NCBI GenBank assembly: GCA_937907405.1
Contig: CALCIC010000374.1
Location: forward strand, 1 to 7,481
Length of the DNA: 7,481 nucleotides
Direction: 5' to 3'
Source of the DNA: an uncultured Isosphaeraceae bacterium
Lineage (GTDB): Bacteria > Planctomycetota > Planctomycetia > Isosphaerales > Isosphaeraceae
Positions 1 to 7,154 of this stretch are shown here, piece after piece (positions within the stretch are counted from its first letter, which is position 1; every line of letters starts with the position of its first letter). The notes under the pieces were generated by a model. It made no database searches, was not told the DNA's origin, and saw nothing but the letters and a program-made list of their open reading frames with translations. A program made the translations under genes and the position numbers.

Positions 1-1128
1 CTCGACCCCGCGGCCAAGATGTCGCGCGGCAAGCCGGTCCCCATGGGGCCGACGGCCAGGCTCGCCGAGGGGATGACGTTCGAGCAGCTCGGCAAACTCG
101 CGCCCCAGGAGATCAAACAGCGCGGACTGTTCCCCTATTCGGCGCTTCCTCACCCGTTGCACGCCAACGGCGGTCAGGTCTTCCCGCAGATTCAGATCGA
201 CATGTTCCCGCGGCTTGAACGGTTCGACGTGGCGTTCGACGTCCCCGACGCGTTCCTCCCCGAGTTCCCGCCGGCGATCTTCCTTTCGAACCGTCCCGAG
301 CTGGGGGACGTCTCGCGAGGGCAGGTGGTTTCGCTCCAGAATTATTACGCCCTGTTCGCGGGCATCCTGCCGCAGGCGCAGCTCGACGGCCTGCGGATGC
401 TGCTCACGCCGCTGCCGCAGGAGGAATTCAACCTGACCGACGATCGCAAGTCGCCGATGCCGCAGCTCGGCGTCGCCTGCTTCGACTGCCACGTCAACGG
501 CCACACGACCGGCCAGTTCCACCTGACGCCCGACATTCGGCCCGAGGAGCGGCGGATGCGCCTCGACACGGTCAGCCTCCGCGGCGTGTTCAACCAGCAG
601 GTCCACGGCTCCAAGCGGAGCCTCCGCTCCATCGAGGACTTCACCGAATTCGAGCAGCGGACGGCGTATTTCAACGGCGACCCGATCCGGGCGATGAAAA
701 AGGGGTTCACCGAGCTTCCTCGCGAGATCATCCCCCACATGGCCCAGATGCAGAACATGCTCGACTTCCCTCCCGCCCCCAAGCTGACCATCACCGGTCG
801 GTTGAATGCCAAACTGGCGACCGAATCGGAGAAGCGCGGCGAGGCGTTGTTCTTCGGCAAGGCCGACTGTGCGACCTGCCACCCCGCGCCGTTCTACCTC
901 GACGACAAGCTCCACGACCTGCACGTCGAGCGGTTCCTCAAGGACGAGCCCGGCGACGGCCCCATCAAGTCGTTCACCCTACGGGGGATCAAGGACAGCC
1001 CGCCGTACCTCCACGACGGCCGCTGCCTGACCCTTGAAGACACGGTCGAATTCTTCAACCTGGTCCAGGAGCTGAACCTGACCCAGCAAGAAAAAGCCGA
1101 CCTCGCCGCCTTCATGAAGGCGCTCTGA
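1..1128 (+). CDS. Di-haem c-type cytochrome, CcpA/MauG-like (5'-truncated by the window edge)
   Basis: The reading frame is open from base 1, so the gene begins upstream; the first in-frame ATG (19) has no convincing Shine-Dalgarno and is probably internal. Counting from that ATG, two CxxCH haem-attachment motifs are visible: CFDCH at residues 154-158 and CATCH at 284-288. After the second comes the segment LRGIKDSPPYLHDG (ending near residue 334), which matches the conserved SPPYLHDG-type block of the bacterial di-haem cytochrome c peroxidase/MauG superfamily. Such proteins are periplasmic and use two covalent c haems for peroxide reduction or protein oxidation. The substrate here cannot be read from sequence. 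The first haem site lies more than 150 residues into the visible protein, so a long N-terminal region precedes the usual two-haem core. Planctomycete relatives are often labelled 'cytochrome B6', which is misleading because no multi-pass membrane segments are present. The family call is good; the specific activity is unknown. Confidence 0.85.
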   Translation, partial: LDPAAKMSRGKPVPMGPTARLAEGMTFEQLGKLAPQEIKQRGLFPYSALPHPLHANGGQVFPQIQIDMFPRLERFDVAFDVPDAFLPEFPPAIFLSNRPELGDVSRGQVVSLQNYYALFAGILPQAQLDGLRMLLTPLPQEEFNLTDDRKSPMPQLGVACFDCHVNGHTTGQFHLTPDIRPEERRMRLDTVSLRGVFNQQVHGSKRSLRSIEDFTEFEQRTAYFNGDPIRAMKKGFTELPREIIPHMAQMQNMLDFPPAPKLTITGRLNAKLATESEKRGEALFFGKADCATCHPAPFYLDDKLHDLHVERFLKDEPGDGPIKSFTLRGIKDSPPYLHDGRCLTLEDTVEFFNLVQELNLTQQEKADLAAFMKAL

Positions 1129-1165
1129 CCGACGAGTCCGCGGAACGACCGCCTTGGCGACTCCA

Positions 1166-1207
1166 GCCGGCGCGCCTGTTCTTACGATCAGGATCGCCGG
1201 CCGTTTT
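1166..1207 (+). terminator. Intrinsic terminator after the di-haem cytochrome gene
   Basis: A 7-bp stem GCCGGCG (1166-1172) / CGCCGGC (1195-1201) continues after a 2x2 internal loop into CCTG (1175-1178) / CAGG (1189-1192) around a 10-nt loop. It is followed at once by CGTTTT. It begins 37 nt after the stop codon. Stem plus short T-run fits a rho-independent terminator. Confidence 0.6.
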
Positions 1208-1315
1208 GATCTTCAACAGAATCGGCGTCGCGGGCACAATTCACGCGAGAACGAGCCCGGAGGATGCCGATCGAAGAATCGAATCGGGCGACGGCGAGAC
1301 GAGTTCCGGTCGCAC

Positions 1316-1320
1316 GGAGG
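1316..1320 (+). promoter_or_regulatory. Ribosome binding site that decides the start of the HEAT-repeat gene
   Basis: GGAGG is followed by a 6-nt spacer and then GTG at 1327. The competing upstream ATG at 1264 has its GGAGG (1259-1263) directly touching the start codon, which is too close to be used. This favours the GTG start. Confidence 0.6.
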
Positions 1321-1326
1321 TGGATC

Positions 1327-2334
1327 GTGGGTCGATGGCCGAAGATCGTGTTGGGTGCCTGCGTCGCCTGTGCGGGAATTGGCGCCGGGCTGGAGTCGTT
1401 GGTCCGGGCGCAAGCCGTCAGCCGAGAGCGCGACGTCACGGCGACCGGCCCGGGGGGCCGGACGATCGAGCGTCGAGTTCAGGTCGATCGAGGGCCGGGC
1501 TACGCCGACCGCCAGGTCCAGATTCAGCGCCCCGGCGGTACGTACTCGCGTGAGGTTCATGTGTCGGGGAGCCGTCCTGGCCAGCCGCCGATGCGCGGTC
1601 CCGGTCCGGGTCCTGGTCCCCGTTATCATCACGGATCCGGATTCGGCGGCCGTCCGCCGGTGATCATCGAGCGGAACGTGTTCGGCGGTCCGGGGGCGTT
1701 CGCTCTCGGGATGCTGGGGGGGGCGGCGATGACCGCGCCGCTTTGGGCGCCGCCGATCCTGGCGCCCCCGGTGGTCGTCGCGCCCCCGGTCGTGGTCGGC
1801 CCGCCGACCGTGGTCGTGCAGCAACCCGCGGTCGTCTCGACGCCGCCGACCGTGATCGTCGACCCGCTCGACGGCGTCACGCTCGCCGCGCAACGGCTTC
1901 AGAGCCATTATCCCGGAAGCCGGCGCGAGGCCGCGCAGACCCTCGGCCGGTTGGGCGACCCTCGGGGCGTCCCGCCGTTGGTCGACGCGCTCAAGAACGA
2001 TTGGTTCAAGGACGTCCGGATCGCCTCGGCCCAGGCGCTCGGCGAGATCGGCGGCCCCGAGGCCGAGTCCGCGCTGGAACGGGCGGTCGTCTACGAGAAG
2101 AAGGAAGCCGTCCGCGACGTCGCCGCCGCCGCGCTCAACATGGCCCGCGAGCGACACGTCGTCGTCCAGTCCTCCCCCCCCGCCGGGCGGATCGTCGAGT
2201 CGACGGTCGACGAATCGCCGCGCCCCTCGACCCGAACCGCGGTCCCGCCCCCTCCCGCGCCGGGCCTCCACCGCCCGCTCCAGTGGAAGCCCAGGACCGA
2301 CGACGTCCCGGCCCTCGAAGCCCCCGCCGACTGA
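1327..2334 (+). CDS. Exported HEAT-repeat protein with Pro/Val-rich linker
   Basis: I do not recognise a named gene. With the GTG start the protein has 335 residues and a textbook signal peptide: basic MGRWPK, a hydrophobic core, and a likely cleavage after RAQA (residue 30). Residues 41-80 hold three degenerate repeats, each ending in an alternating valine pattern (RRVQV, RQVQI, REVHV). A GPGPGPGP stretch follows. Next comes a linker made of repeated PPVVV-type units (about 141-178), then two to three HEAT/PBS-lyase-like helical repeats (about 179-275, with AAQTLGRLGDPRGVPPLVDAL and ASAQALGEIGGPEAESAL). The tail is proline-rich. HEAT repeats usually bind proteins, so a periplasmic or surface scaffold is plausible, but this is inference. 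An ATG at 1264 would add 21 residues, including an unusually long arginine-rich leader. A weak promoter-like pair (TTCAAC 1212, CACAAT 1235, 17-nt spacer) lies upstream. The gene converges with the DUF1559 gene 48 nt downstream. Confidence 0.8.
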   Translation: MGRWPKIVLGACVACAGIGAGLESLVRAQAVSRERDVTATGPGGRTIERRVQVDRGPGYADRQVQIQRPGGTYSREVHVSGSRPGQPPMRGPGPGPGPRYHHGSGFGGRPPVIIERNVFGGPGAFALGMLGGAAMTAPLWAPPILAPPVVVAPPVVVGPPTVVVQQPAVVSTPPTVIVDPLDGVTLAAQRLQSHYPGSRREAAQTLGRLGDPRGVPPLVDALKNDWFKDVRIASAQALGEIGGPEAESALERAVVYEKKEAVRDVAAAALNMARERHVVVQSSPPAGRIVESTVDESPRPSTRTAVPPPPAPGLHRPLQWKPRTDDVPALEAPAD

Positions 2335-2345
2335 TGCCCGCGCGG

Positions 2346-2372
2346 CCGGCCGGATTCGTCGACCGCGGCCGG
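2346..2372. terminator. Possible bidirectional terminator hairpin between convergent genes
   Basis: CCGGCCG (2346-2352) pairs perfectly with CGGCCGG (2366-2372) around a 13-nt loop, in the 48-nt gap between two convergent stop codons. There is no T-run on either side. The position suggests transcription termination, but a chance GC palindrome is possible. Confidence 0.3.
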
Positions 2373-2382
2373 GGGCTGATCG

Positions 2383-3354
2383 TCAGTACGAATCGGCCGA
2401 AATCACCTCGCCGCCGGCGCGGGTGGCGAGCGCCTGCCAGGCGGCCGGATTGATCGAGTTCTTGATGAAGCGGACCGAGCCGTCGGCGAGCAGGGAGTTG
2501 ACGCCGCCGGCGTGCCGGCTCCAGTAGTCCTCGACGTGCGCCTCGGGGTGGTTCGGGGTGCGCGGGCCGTCTTCCACGCCGACGGGGCCGAGGATCATCG
2601 TGAACGATTCCTCGGGCTCGGCCGCGAACTGGTCGCCCCCCCCCTCGAACGACGAGGTCTTGAACAGCCAGCCGCCGATCGCCCGGCCGGTCCAGGTCAC
2701 GTAGCTGAGGTTGTGGCTCCGCTCGCCGACGGCGATCGTGTTGCTTGTGCCGTCGACGATCGCCGCGAAATTGATCTTGCTGTTGCGGAAGAACATGCCG
2801 TCGCCCCGTCCCGGCGCGGCGCCGATCTCGCCCCGGCCGTACATGCCGACGTAGTTGCCGCTGCCCACCGTGTAGACCGTCGCGGTGTTGGCCTCGTTGC
2901 GCACCGGCACCGTTTGGGGGGACGAATCGGACGGGCAAAGGTAGCTGTTCACCCGCAGCAACTGGGAGGTGAAGTTCTCGGCGTTGGTCATGGTCAGGCT
3001 GAAGTTGATGGAGTCGTACAGCGGCCGCTGCTCGATCTCAGGCAGGATGAAGCTTCCCCATCCCCATCCCTGACCTATGTCGTCCTCGGCGGTCCCGGCG
3101 TCGCCGCCGTCCTTCTTGTAGAAGCTGGCGTACCCCGGCGGGAAGACGTTGTGGGCGTCGCTGTAGTTGTGCAGCGCGATGCCGATCTGCTTGAGGTTGT
3201 TGATGCACTGCGCGCGCCGCGCGGCCTCGCGGGCCGCCTGCACCGCCGGCAGCAGCAGGGCGATCAGGACCGCGATGATCGCGATCACCACCAGCAGCTC
3301 GATCAGCGTGAAACCCCGGCCCCGCCCGCCGCTCTGATTCATGTTCCTAGGCAT
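2383..3354 (-). CDS. DUF1559 protein with prepilin-type N-terminus and H-X9-DG domain
   Basis: The ATG at 3354 is chosen because AAGGAA (3363-3368) lies 9 nt upstream; a longer frame reaching 3438 adds residues with no family resemblance. The 323-residue product opens with a short basic leader and then GFTLIELLVVIAIIAVLIAL. This is a type IV prepilin/pseudopilin motif with expected cleavage after Gly14, Phe at +1 and Glu at +5. The hydrophobic helix runs on into the hallmark AVQAAREAARRAQCINNLKQ. The C-terminus carries the H-X9-DG motif (His281, then Asp291-Gly292). Members occur in tens to hundreds of copies per planctomycete genome and are thought to be exported and processed by a prepilin peptidase, with unknown exact function. 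The beta-rich middle contains a second cysteine in a YLCPSD segment, common in the family. The gene is a single unit: a 270-base non-coding leader separates it from its upstream neighbour. Confidence 0.93.
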   Translation of the reverse strand: MPRNMNQSGGRGRGFTLIELLVVIAIIAVLIALLLPAVQAAREAARRAQCINNLKQIGIALHNYSDAHNVFPPGYASFYKKDGGDAGTAEDDIGQGWGWGSFILPEIEQRPLYDSINFSLTMTNAENFTSQLLRVNSYLCPSDSSPQTVPVRNEANTATVYTVGSGNYVGMYGRGEIGAAPGRGDGMFFRNSKINFAAIVDGTSNTIAVGERSHNLSYVTWTGRAIGGWLFKTSSFEGGGDQFAAEPEESFTMILGPVGVEDGPRTPNHPEAHVEDYWSRHAGGVNSLLADGSVRFIKNSINPAAWQALATRAGGEVISADSY

Positions 3355-3362
3355 CTGGATGA

Positions 3363-3368
3363 TTCCTT
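3363..3368 (-). promoter_or_regulatory. Ribosome binding site of the DUF1559 gene
   Basis: On the minus strand AAGGAA stands 8-9 nt before the ATG at 3354. The next in-frame ATG (3342) has only an AGGA two bases away, so 3354 is the better start. Confidence 0.55.
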
Positions 3369-3601
3369 GTACTCGTGCGCCGATCGCGATCGTTGAAGAC
3401 GTGGGACGTCGCGAAGTCGAGGGGGAGCCGTGGATCAAGCCACGGTCCTCGAACCCGGAAACGGCCTGGCGCGGTCCGCGAGGGGGCCTCGCGAACGCGA
3501 TGGATCGGCGGAATCGAGCGCGGGAGCATCCTCGTCGGGAACGCGCGGGGGCGGGCGAGATCTTCGGAGGCCGTCGTTCGACGCCGTGACCGGATCAAGC
3601 C

Positions 3602-3620
3602 GCGCGGCGCGCTGCCGCGC
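3602..3620 (-). terminator. Hairpin after the small Cys/His protein gene
   Basis: GCGCGGC (3602-3608) and GCCGCGC (3614-3620) form a perfect 7-bp stem with a 5-nt loop. It starts 4 nt after the stop codon of the small minus-strand gene. Only a weak T-containing stretch (GGCTTGATC) follows, so it is a possible rather than a clear intrinsic terminator. Confidence 0.4.
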
Positions 3621-3624
3621 TCGG

Positions 3625-3969
3625 TCAGACGAGTGGAGGAGCGCGCGGGCTGGGCGAGGCTTGCGGCGCGGGCGGGAGGAACAGCGGAGGCTCGGCCGGC
3701 GGCCGAATCCGCACGACGTCGACCACGAGACGCGAGTCGACGCCCAACAGGAACAAAGCCTGGTGATGGAACTGGCAGACCGGGCAGTCGTCGTTCGAAT
3801 GGCGGCCCAGGTCGGTCGAGCCGTGCGACGCGTCGTCGCTGCGGTTCGACAGTTCAGCCGGGTGGTGATTGAAACCCGGTAGCGCGTGCAGGGCCGGACC
3901 GGCCAGGGAGACGATCCCGTGCAGGACGAGGAAGGCGACCAGGAGTGTGCGACTGGACCGCGAGGTCAT
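3625..3969 (-). CDS. Small exported Cys/His protein with CPVC motif (DUF2946-like)
   Basis: The product has 114 residues from the ATG at 3969. A TTG at 3999 would add ten residues but lacks a Shine-Dalgarno; the ATG has GGAG about 12 nt upstream. Residues 7-30 form a hydrophobic signal peptide or anchor after a basic start (MTSRSSR). A short polar, His-containing stretch follows (HALPGFNHH, then H49 and H57), then DDCPVCQFHHQ (Cys62, Cys65, His68, His69), a second hydrophobic patch and a proline-rich tail. A single CxxC close to histidines in a short exported protein recalls DUF2946 proteins, some of which sit near copper or TonB genes; no such neighbour is visible here. Metal binding is therefore only a hypothesis. 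A good promoter candidate lies upstream (4071-4098) and a hairpin follows the gene, so it is probably monocistronic. The gene is likely real; the family assignment is tentative. Confidence 0.65.
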   Translation of the reverse strand: MTSRSSRTLLVAFLVLHGIVSLAGPALHALPGFNHHPAELSNRSDDASHGSTDLGRHSNDDCPVCQFHHQALFLLGVDSRLVVDVVRIRPPAEPPLFLPPAPQASPSPRAPPLV

Positions 3970-4070
3970 GGAAGCGGGTCGCTCCGGGATCGGCGTCAAA
4001 CGACGGAGGGTCGGGGGCGAGGGGCTCCCGAGTCGCTCTCACGCTGCAACCTGTGGAAGTTCCTTCCTAG

Positions 4071-4098
4071 TTTGTAGGATCGATCGGAAGGCCGTCAA
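4071..4098 (-). promoter_or_regulatory. Sigma70-like promoter candidate for the small Cys/His gene
   Basis: On the minus strand TTGACG (4093-4098, five of six bases of the -35 consensus) is followed after 16 nt by TACAAA (4071-4076, four of six bases of the -10 consensus). Transcription would start near 4064, leaving about 95 nt of leader. The -35 box lies inside the stem of the terminator-like hairpin at 4080-4135. Confidence 0.45.
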
Positions 4099-4135
4099 CC
4101 CCGCGTTTCGGGAATGACGCCGATCTTCCGATCGA
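4080..4135 (-). terminator. Long near-perfect hairpin downstream of the DUF1015 gene
   Basis: The arms 4080-4103 and 4109-4135 pair at 21 of 24 positions with one 3-nt bulge (4122-4124) and a 5-nt loop (4104-4108). The outer 11 bp (TCGATCGGAAG / CTTCCGATCGA) and the inner CCCG/CGGG are perfect. It begins 20 nt after the DUF1015 stop codon. On the minus strand it is followed by TCCTACAAACT, not a T-run, so termination could need another factor. A role as an operator or RNA processing site is also possible. Confidence 0.5.
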
Positions 4136-4155
4136 CCCTCGTCGTCGTCGCCGGC

Positions 4156-5457
4156 TCATCGGAGCGGGTTGAAGACCATCCCGGTGAGGAGTTTGGGGAA
4201 GAAATAGGTGCTCTTGGGGGGCATGGTTTCGAGGCTTGAGGCGATCGACTCGACGTGCTCCATGCTGGCCGGAGCGACCAGGCAGGCGAGGTCGCAGCCG
4301 CGCGCGGCGACGTCGGCCTGGACTTCGCTCGTCAGGTGGACGTAGCGGGTGGAGCGGTCCTTGGCGATCGGCCCGAGCAGGTGGTCGAGGGCCAGGACCT
4401 GGAGGATGCTCACGCCCAGGGCCCGCCATTCGGGGCCGTGGTCGGACGCGAGCCGGTCCATCGCCTCGTCCGACCGCAGCCGGGCCAGCGTCCAGACGCC
4501 GTCGGCGACGGTGCCGAATCCCAGGACGTCCTGAGCGCCGCCGTCGACGACCTCGGCGGCGGCGGCCTCGCAGCCCTCGTCCCCCTCGCCCACCGTCCAG
4601 GTCTCGAACTCGGGCGCCAGCAGCCTGGCGAGTTCGTCGGCCTTGAGGCCGGGGAAGCCCGAGACCAGCCGGTGGGTCGGCAGGATCAGAAGGCCGGGAT
4701 CGCTCATGCCGACGAGCATCATCAGGCAGAAGTTCGCCGGGTCGTCCGGTCCCGACAGCTCGCCGGTCGACGCCAGGTGGTCGCGGTAGCGGAGCCCGGT
4801 CTCGTAGCGATGGTGGCCGTCGGCGATGAAGATCGGACGGTCGGCCATCAGCCCGCCGACCGCCGTGAGGACCTCGGGGTCGGTCGCCAGCCAGAGCTTG
4901 TTCGTCACCCCCAGGTGGTCGACGGCCGTCAGCGGCGTGCGGTCGCGGACCCCGCGCTCGACCTGCCGGAGGACCTCGTTCGAGGCGTCCGGGTAAAGGC
5001 CGAAGATCGGGCTGAGGTTGAACCCCGTCGCCTGGTAAAGCGCCAGGCGGTCGGCCTTGGGGCCGGCGAGCGTCTGCTCGTGAGGGAAGATCCTCCCCTC
5101 GCCGAACGGCTCAAGGCGGACCCGGGCGAAGAACCCCTTGCGCGTGTGCGTCCGCCCCTCGACCTCGAAGGTCTGCTCGTAGATGTAAAGGGCCGGCTGC
5201 TGGTCGGCCCGCAGCACCCCCTCGCGCAGCCAGTCGCGGAGGAACCGGGCCGCGCGCGAGTAGCGGTTCTCGGAATCCGAGTCGCCGGCCTCGGGCCTGT
5301 TCAGCTCCATTCGAATGCTGTTGTAGGGGCTCGCCTCGTAGAGCTTTTCCTGCAACTCCGAGTTGATCACGTCGTACGGGGGCGCGACCACGTCGGACAG
5401 CGCGCCCACCTGAGCCACATCGTAGCGGACGCCGCGGAAGGCACGCACGTCGGGCAT
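4156..5457 (-). CDS. DUF1015 family protein
   Basis: The 433-residue product covers the whole DUF1015 family: VVAPPYDVI at 23-31, FPHEQTLAGPKADRL near 124-138, IADGHHRYET at 211-220, and the C-terminal MPPKSTYFFPKL at 412-423 followed by the usual GMVFNPL end. Members are cytosolic and widespread in bacteria; their reaction is not established to my knowledge. The invariant D-G-H-H-R resembles the motif of ParB/sulfiredoxin-like serine kinases, which hints at nucleotide or phosphate chemistry, but this is inference. The start at 5457 is supported by AAGGA 11 nt upstream and by family length. The in-frame ATG at 5469 abuts that AAGG, and the frame reaching 5523 runs through an AT-rich leader. 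ahcY lies 168 nt upstream on the same strand, but strong hairpins in between suggest separate transcription. A large hairpin follows the gene. Confidence 0.92.
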   Translation of the reverse strand: MPDVRAFRGVRYDVAQVGALSDVVAPPYDVINSELQEKLYEASPYNSIRMELNRPEAGDSDSENRYSRAARFLRDWLREGVLRADQQPALYIYEQTFEVEGRTHTRKGFFARVRLEPFGEGRIFPHEQTLAGPKADRLALYQATGFNLSPIFGLYPDASNEVLRQVERGVRDRTPLTAVDHLGVTNKLWLATDPEVLTAVGGLMADRPIFIADGHHRYETGLRYRDHLASTGELSGPDDPANFCLMMLVGMSDPGLLILPTHRLVSGFPGLKADELARLLAPEFETWTVGEGDEGCEAAAAEVVDGGAQDVLGFGTVADGVWTLARLRSDEAMDRLASDHGPEWRALGVSILQVLALDHLLGPIAKDRSTRYVHLTSEVQADVAARGCDLACLVAPASMEHVESIASSLETMPPKSTYFFPKLLTGMVFNPLR

Positions 5458-5523
5458 CGAGAAACCCATCCTTTTAAAAACAGAAATCAGTCGTGAAAAT
5501 GTGCTAAATCGATCATTGTGCAA
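5458..5523 (-). promoter_or_regulatory. AT-rich leader and probable promoter region of the DUF1015 gene
   Basis: This stretch is strikingly AT-rich against the GC-rich window and lies directly before the start codon. It contains a TTGCAC (5518-5523) that could act as a -35 box, T-rich segments and the Shine-Dalgarno AAAAGG. I could not find a -10 box at proper spacing with good match, so exact promoter elements are not called. Confidence 0.35.
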
Positions 5524-5587
5524 TGCGGTGGAAACGACGACGCCCCGGGCCGCTGGAGGTCGACTCGGGGCGCGAGGAGGGGGGGGC

Positions 5588-5615
5588 CGGCGGCGGGCGT
5601 CGGGCCCCGCCGCCG
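5588..5615 (-). terminator. Strong GC hairpin after ahcY
   Basis: A perfect 10-bp stem CGGCGGCGGG (5588-5597) / CCCGCCGCCG (5606-5615) with an 8-nt loop lies 10 nt past the ahcY stop. On the minus strand it is followed by a pyrimidine tract of eight C and then TCCT instead of U's. A second perfect stem, CGCCCCG/CGGGGCG (5541-5547/5566-5572), lies further downstream. Together they probably end most ahcY transcription. Confidence 0.45.
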
Positions 5616-5625
5616 CGAGCGCCGA

Positions 5626-7047
<1,422 letters not shown>

Positions 7048-7056
7048 GTTCAAAGT

Positions 7057-7061
7057 CTCCT
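7057..7061 (-). promoter_or_regulatory. Shine-Dalgarno of ahcY
   Basis: AGGAG on the minus strand, 9 nt before the ATG at 7047 and 12 nt after the last pseudoknot base of the SAH riboswitch, so its access can plausibly be controlled by aptamer folding. It also fixes the start at 7047. Confidence 0.7.
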
Positions 7062-7073
7062 GAAACGATGAAC

Positions 7074-7154
7074 GGGCGCCGTTGCACGGTGTTAGTCCAT
7101 CTCATCGAGCCTGGCAGGAACGTCCATTGCGTTCCGTCGCAGCGCCCCTCGACG
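7074..7154 (-). promoter_or_regulatory. SAH riboswitch upstream of ahcY
   Basis: On the minus strand the leader matches the S-adenosylhomocysteine riboswitch class block by block. P1 is CGUCGAG (7154-7148) with CUCGAUG (7109-7103), including one G-U pair. P1's 5' strand is followed immediately by GGGCGC (7147-7142), which forms the pseudoknot P4 with GCGCCC (7079-7074), six Watson-Crick pairs. The conserved UGC, CAGG before the P1 3' strand (7113-7110) and AACG before the P4 3' strand (7083-7080) are all present. P2 is extended by a perfect 6-bp hairpin (7135-7130 with 7122-7117, 7-nt loop). As I remember the Ralstonia reference aptamer, its P4 is GAGCGC/GCGCUC, so the A-U pair there is replaced by a compensatory G-C pair here. 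Known members switch ahcY on when SAH accumulates; the ahcY Shine-Dalgarno lies just downstream. This is recognition by eye, without a covariance search. Confidence 0.9.

Larger units (their letters stand above)
3355..3624 (-). other. Non-coding leader/intergenic region before the DUF1559 gene
   Basis: I see no gene in these 270 bases. The long plus-strand frames crossing it are arginine-rich and look like GC-driven noise. It contains several small perfect inverted repeats: CCGTGG/CCACGG (3428-3445), CGCGAGG/CCTCGCG (3477-3493), GACGT/ACGTC (3398-3410), and the 12-base palindrome CGATCGCGATCG (3381-3392) 27 nt before the start codon. GGATCAAGCC occurs twice (3432-3441 and 3592-3601). No clear sigma70-type promoter is visible. 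Confidence 0.5.

Noticed and set aside
1213..2271. 352-residue minus-strand frame opposite the HEAT gene
   Set aside because: Arg/Asp/Gly-rich low-complexity translation; the plus strand has a signal peptide and HEAT repeats.
3381..3392. 12-base palindrome CGATCGCGATCG as an operator
   Set aside because: CG/GATC-rich palindromes are frequent in such GC-rich DNA and no regulator or repeat copy is visible to support it.
2512..3396. 294-residue plus-strand frame opposite the DUF1559 gene
   Set aside because: Antisense shadow; the minus strand carries a clear prepilin motif and H-X9-DG.
3375..3882. Two overlapping plus-strand frames of 150-165 residues
   Set aside because: Arginine-rich, no start signal, overlap the small exported protein gene on the other strand.
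4255..5496. 413-residue plus-strand frame opposite the DUF1015 gene
   Set aside because: Antisense shadow of a gene with a full-length family match on the other strand.
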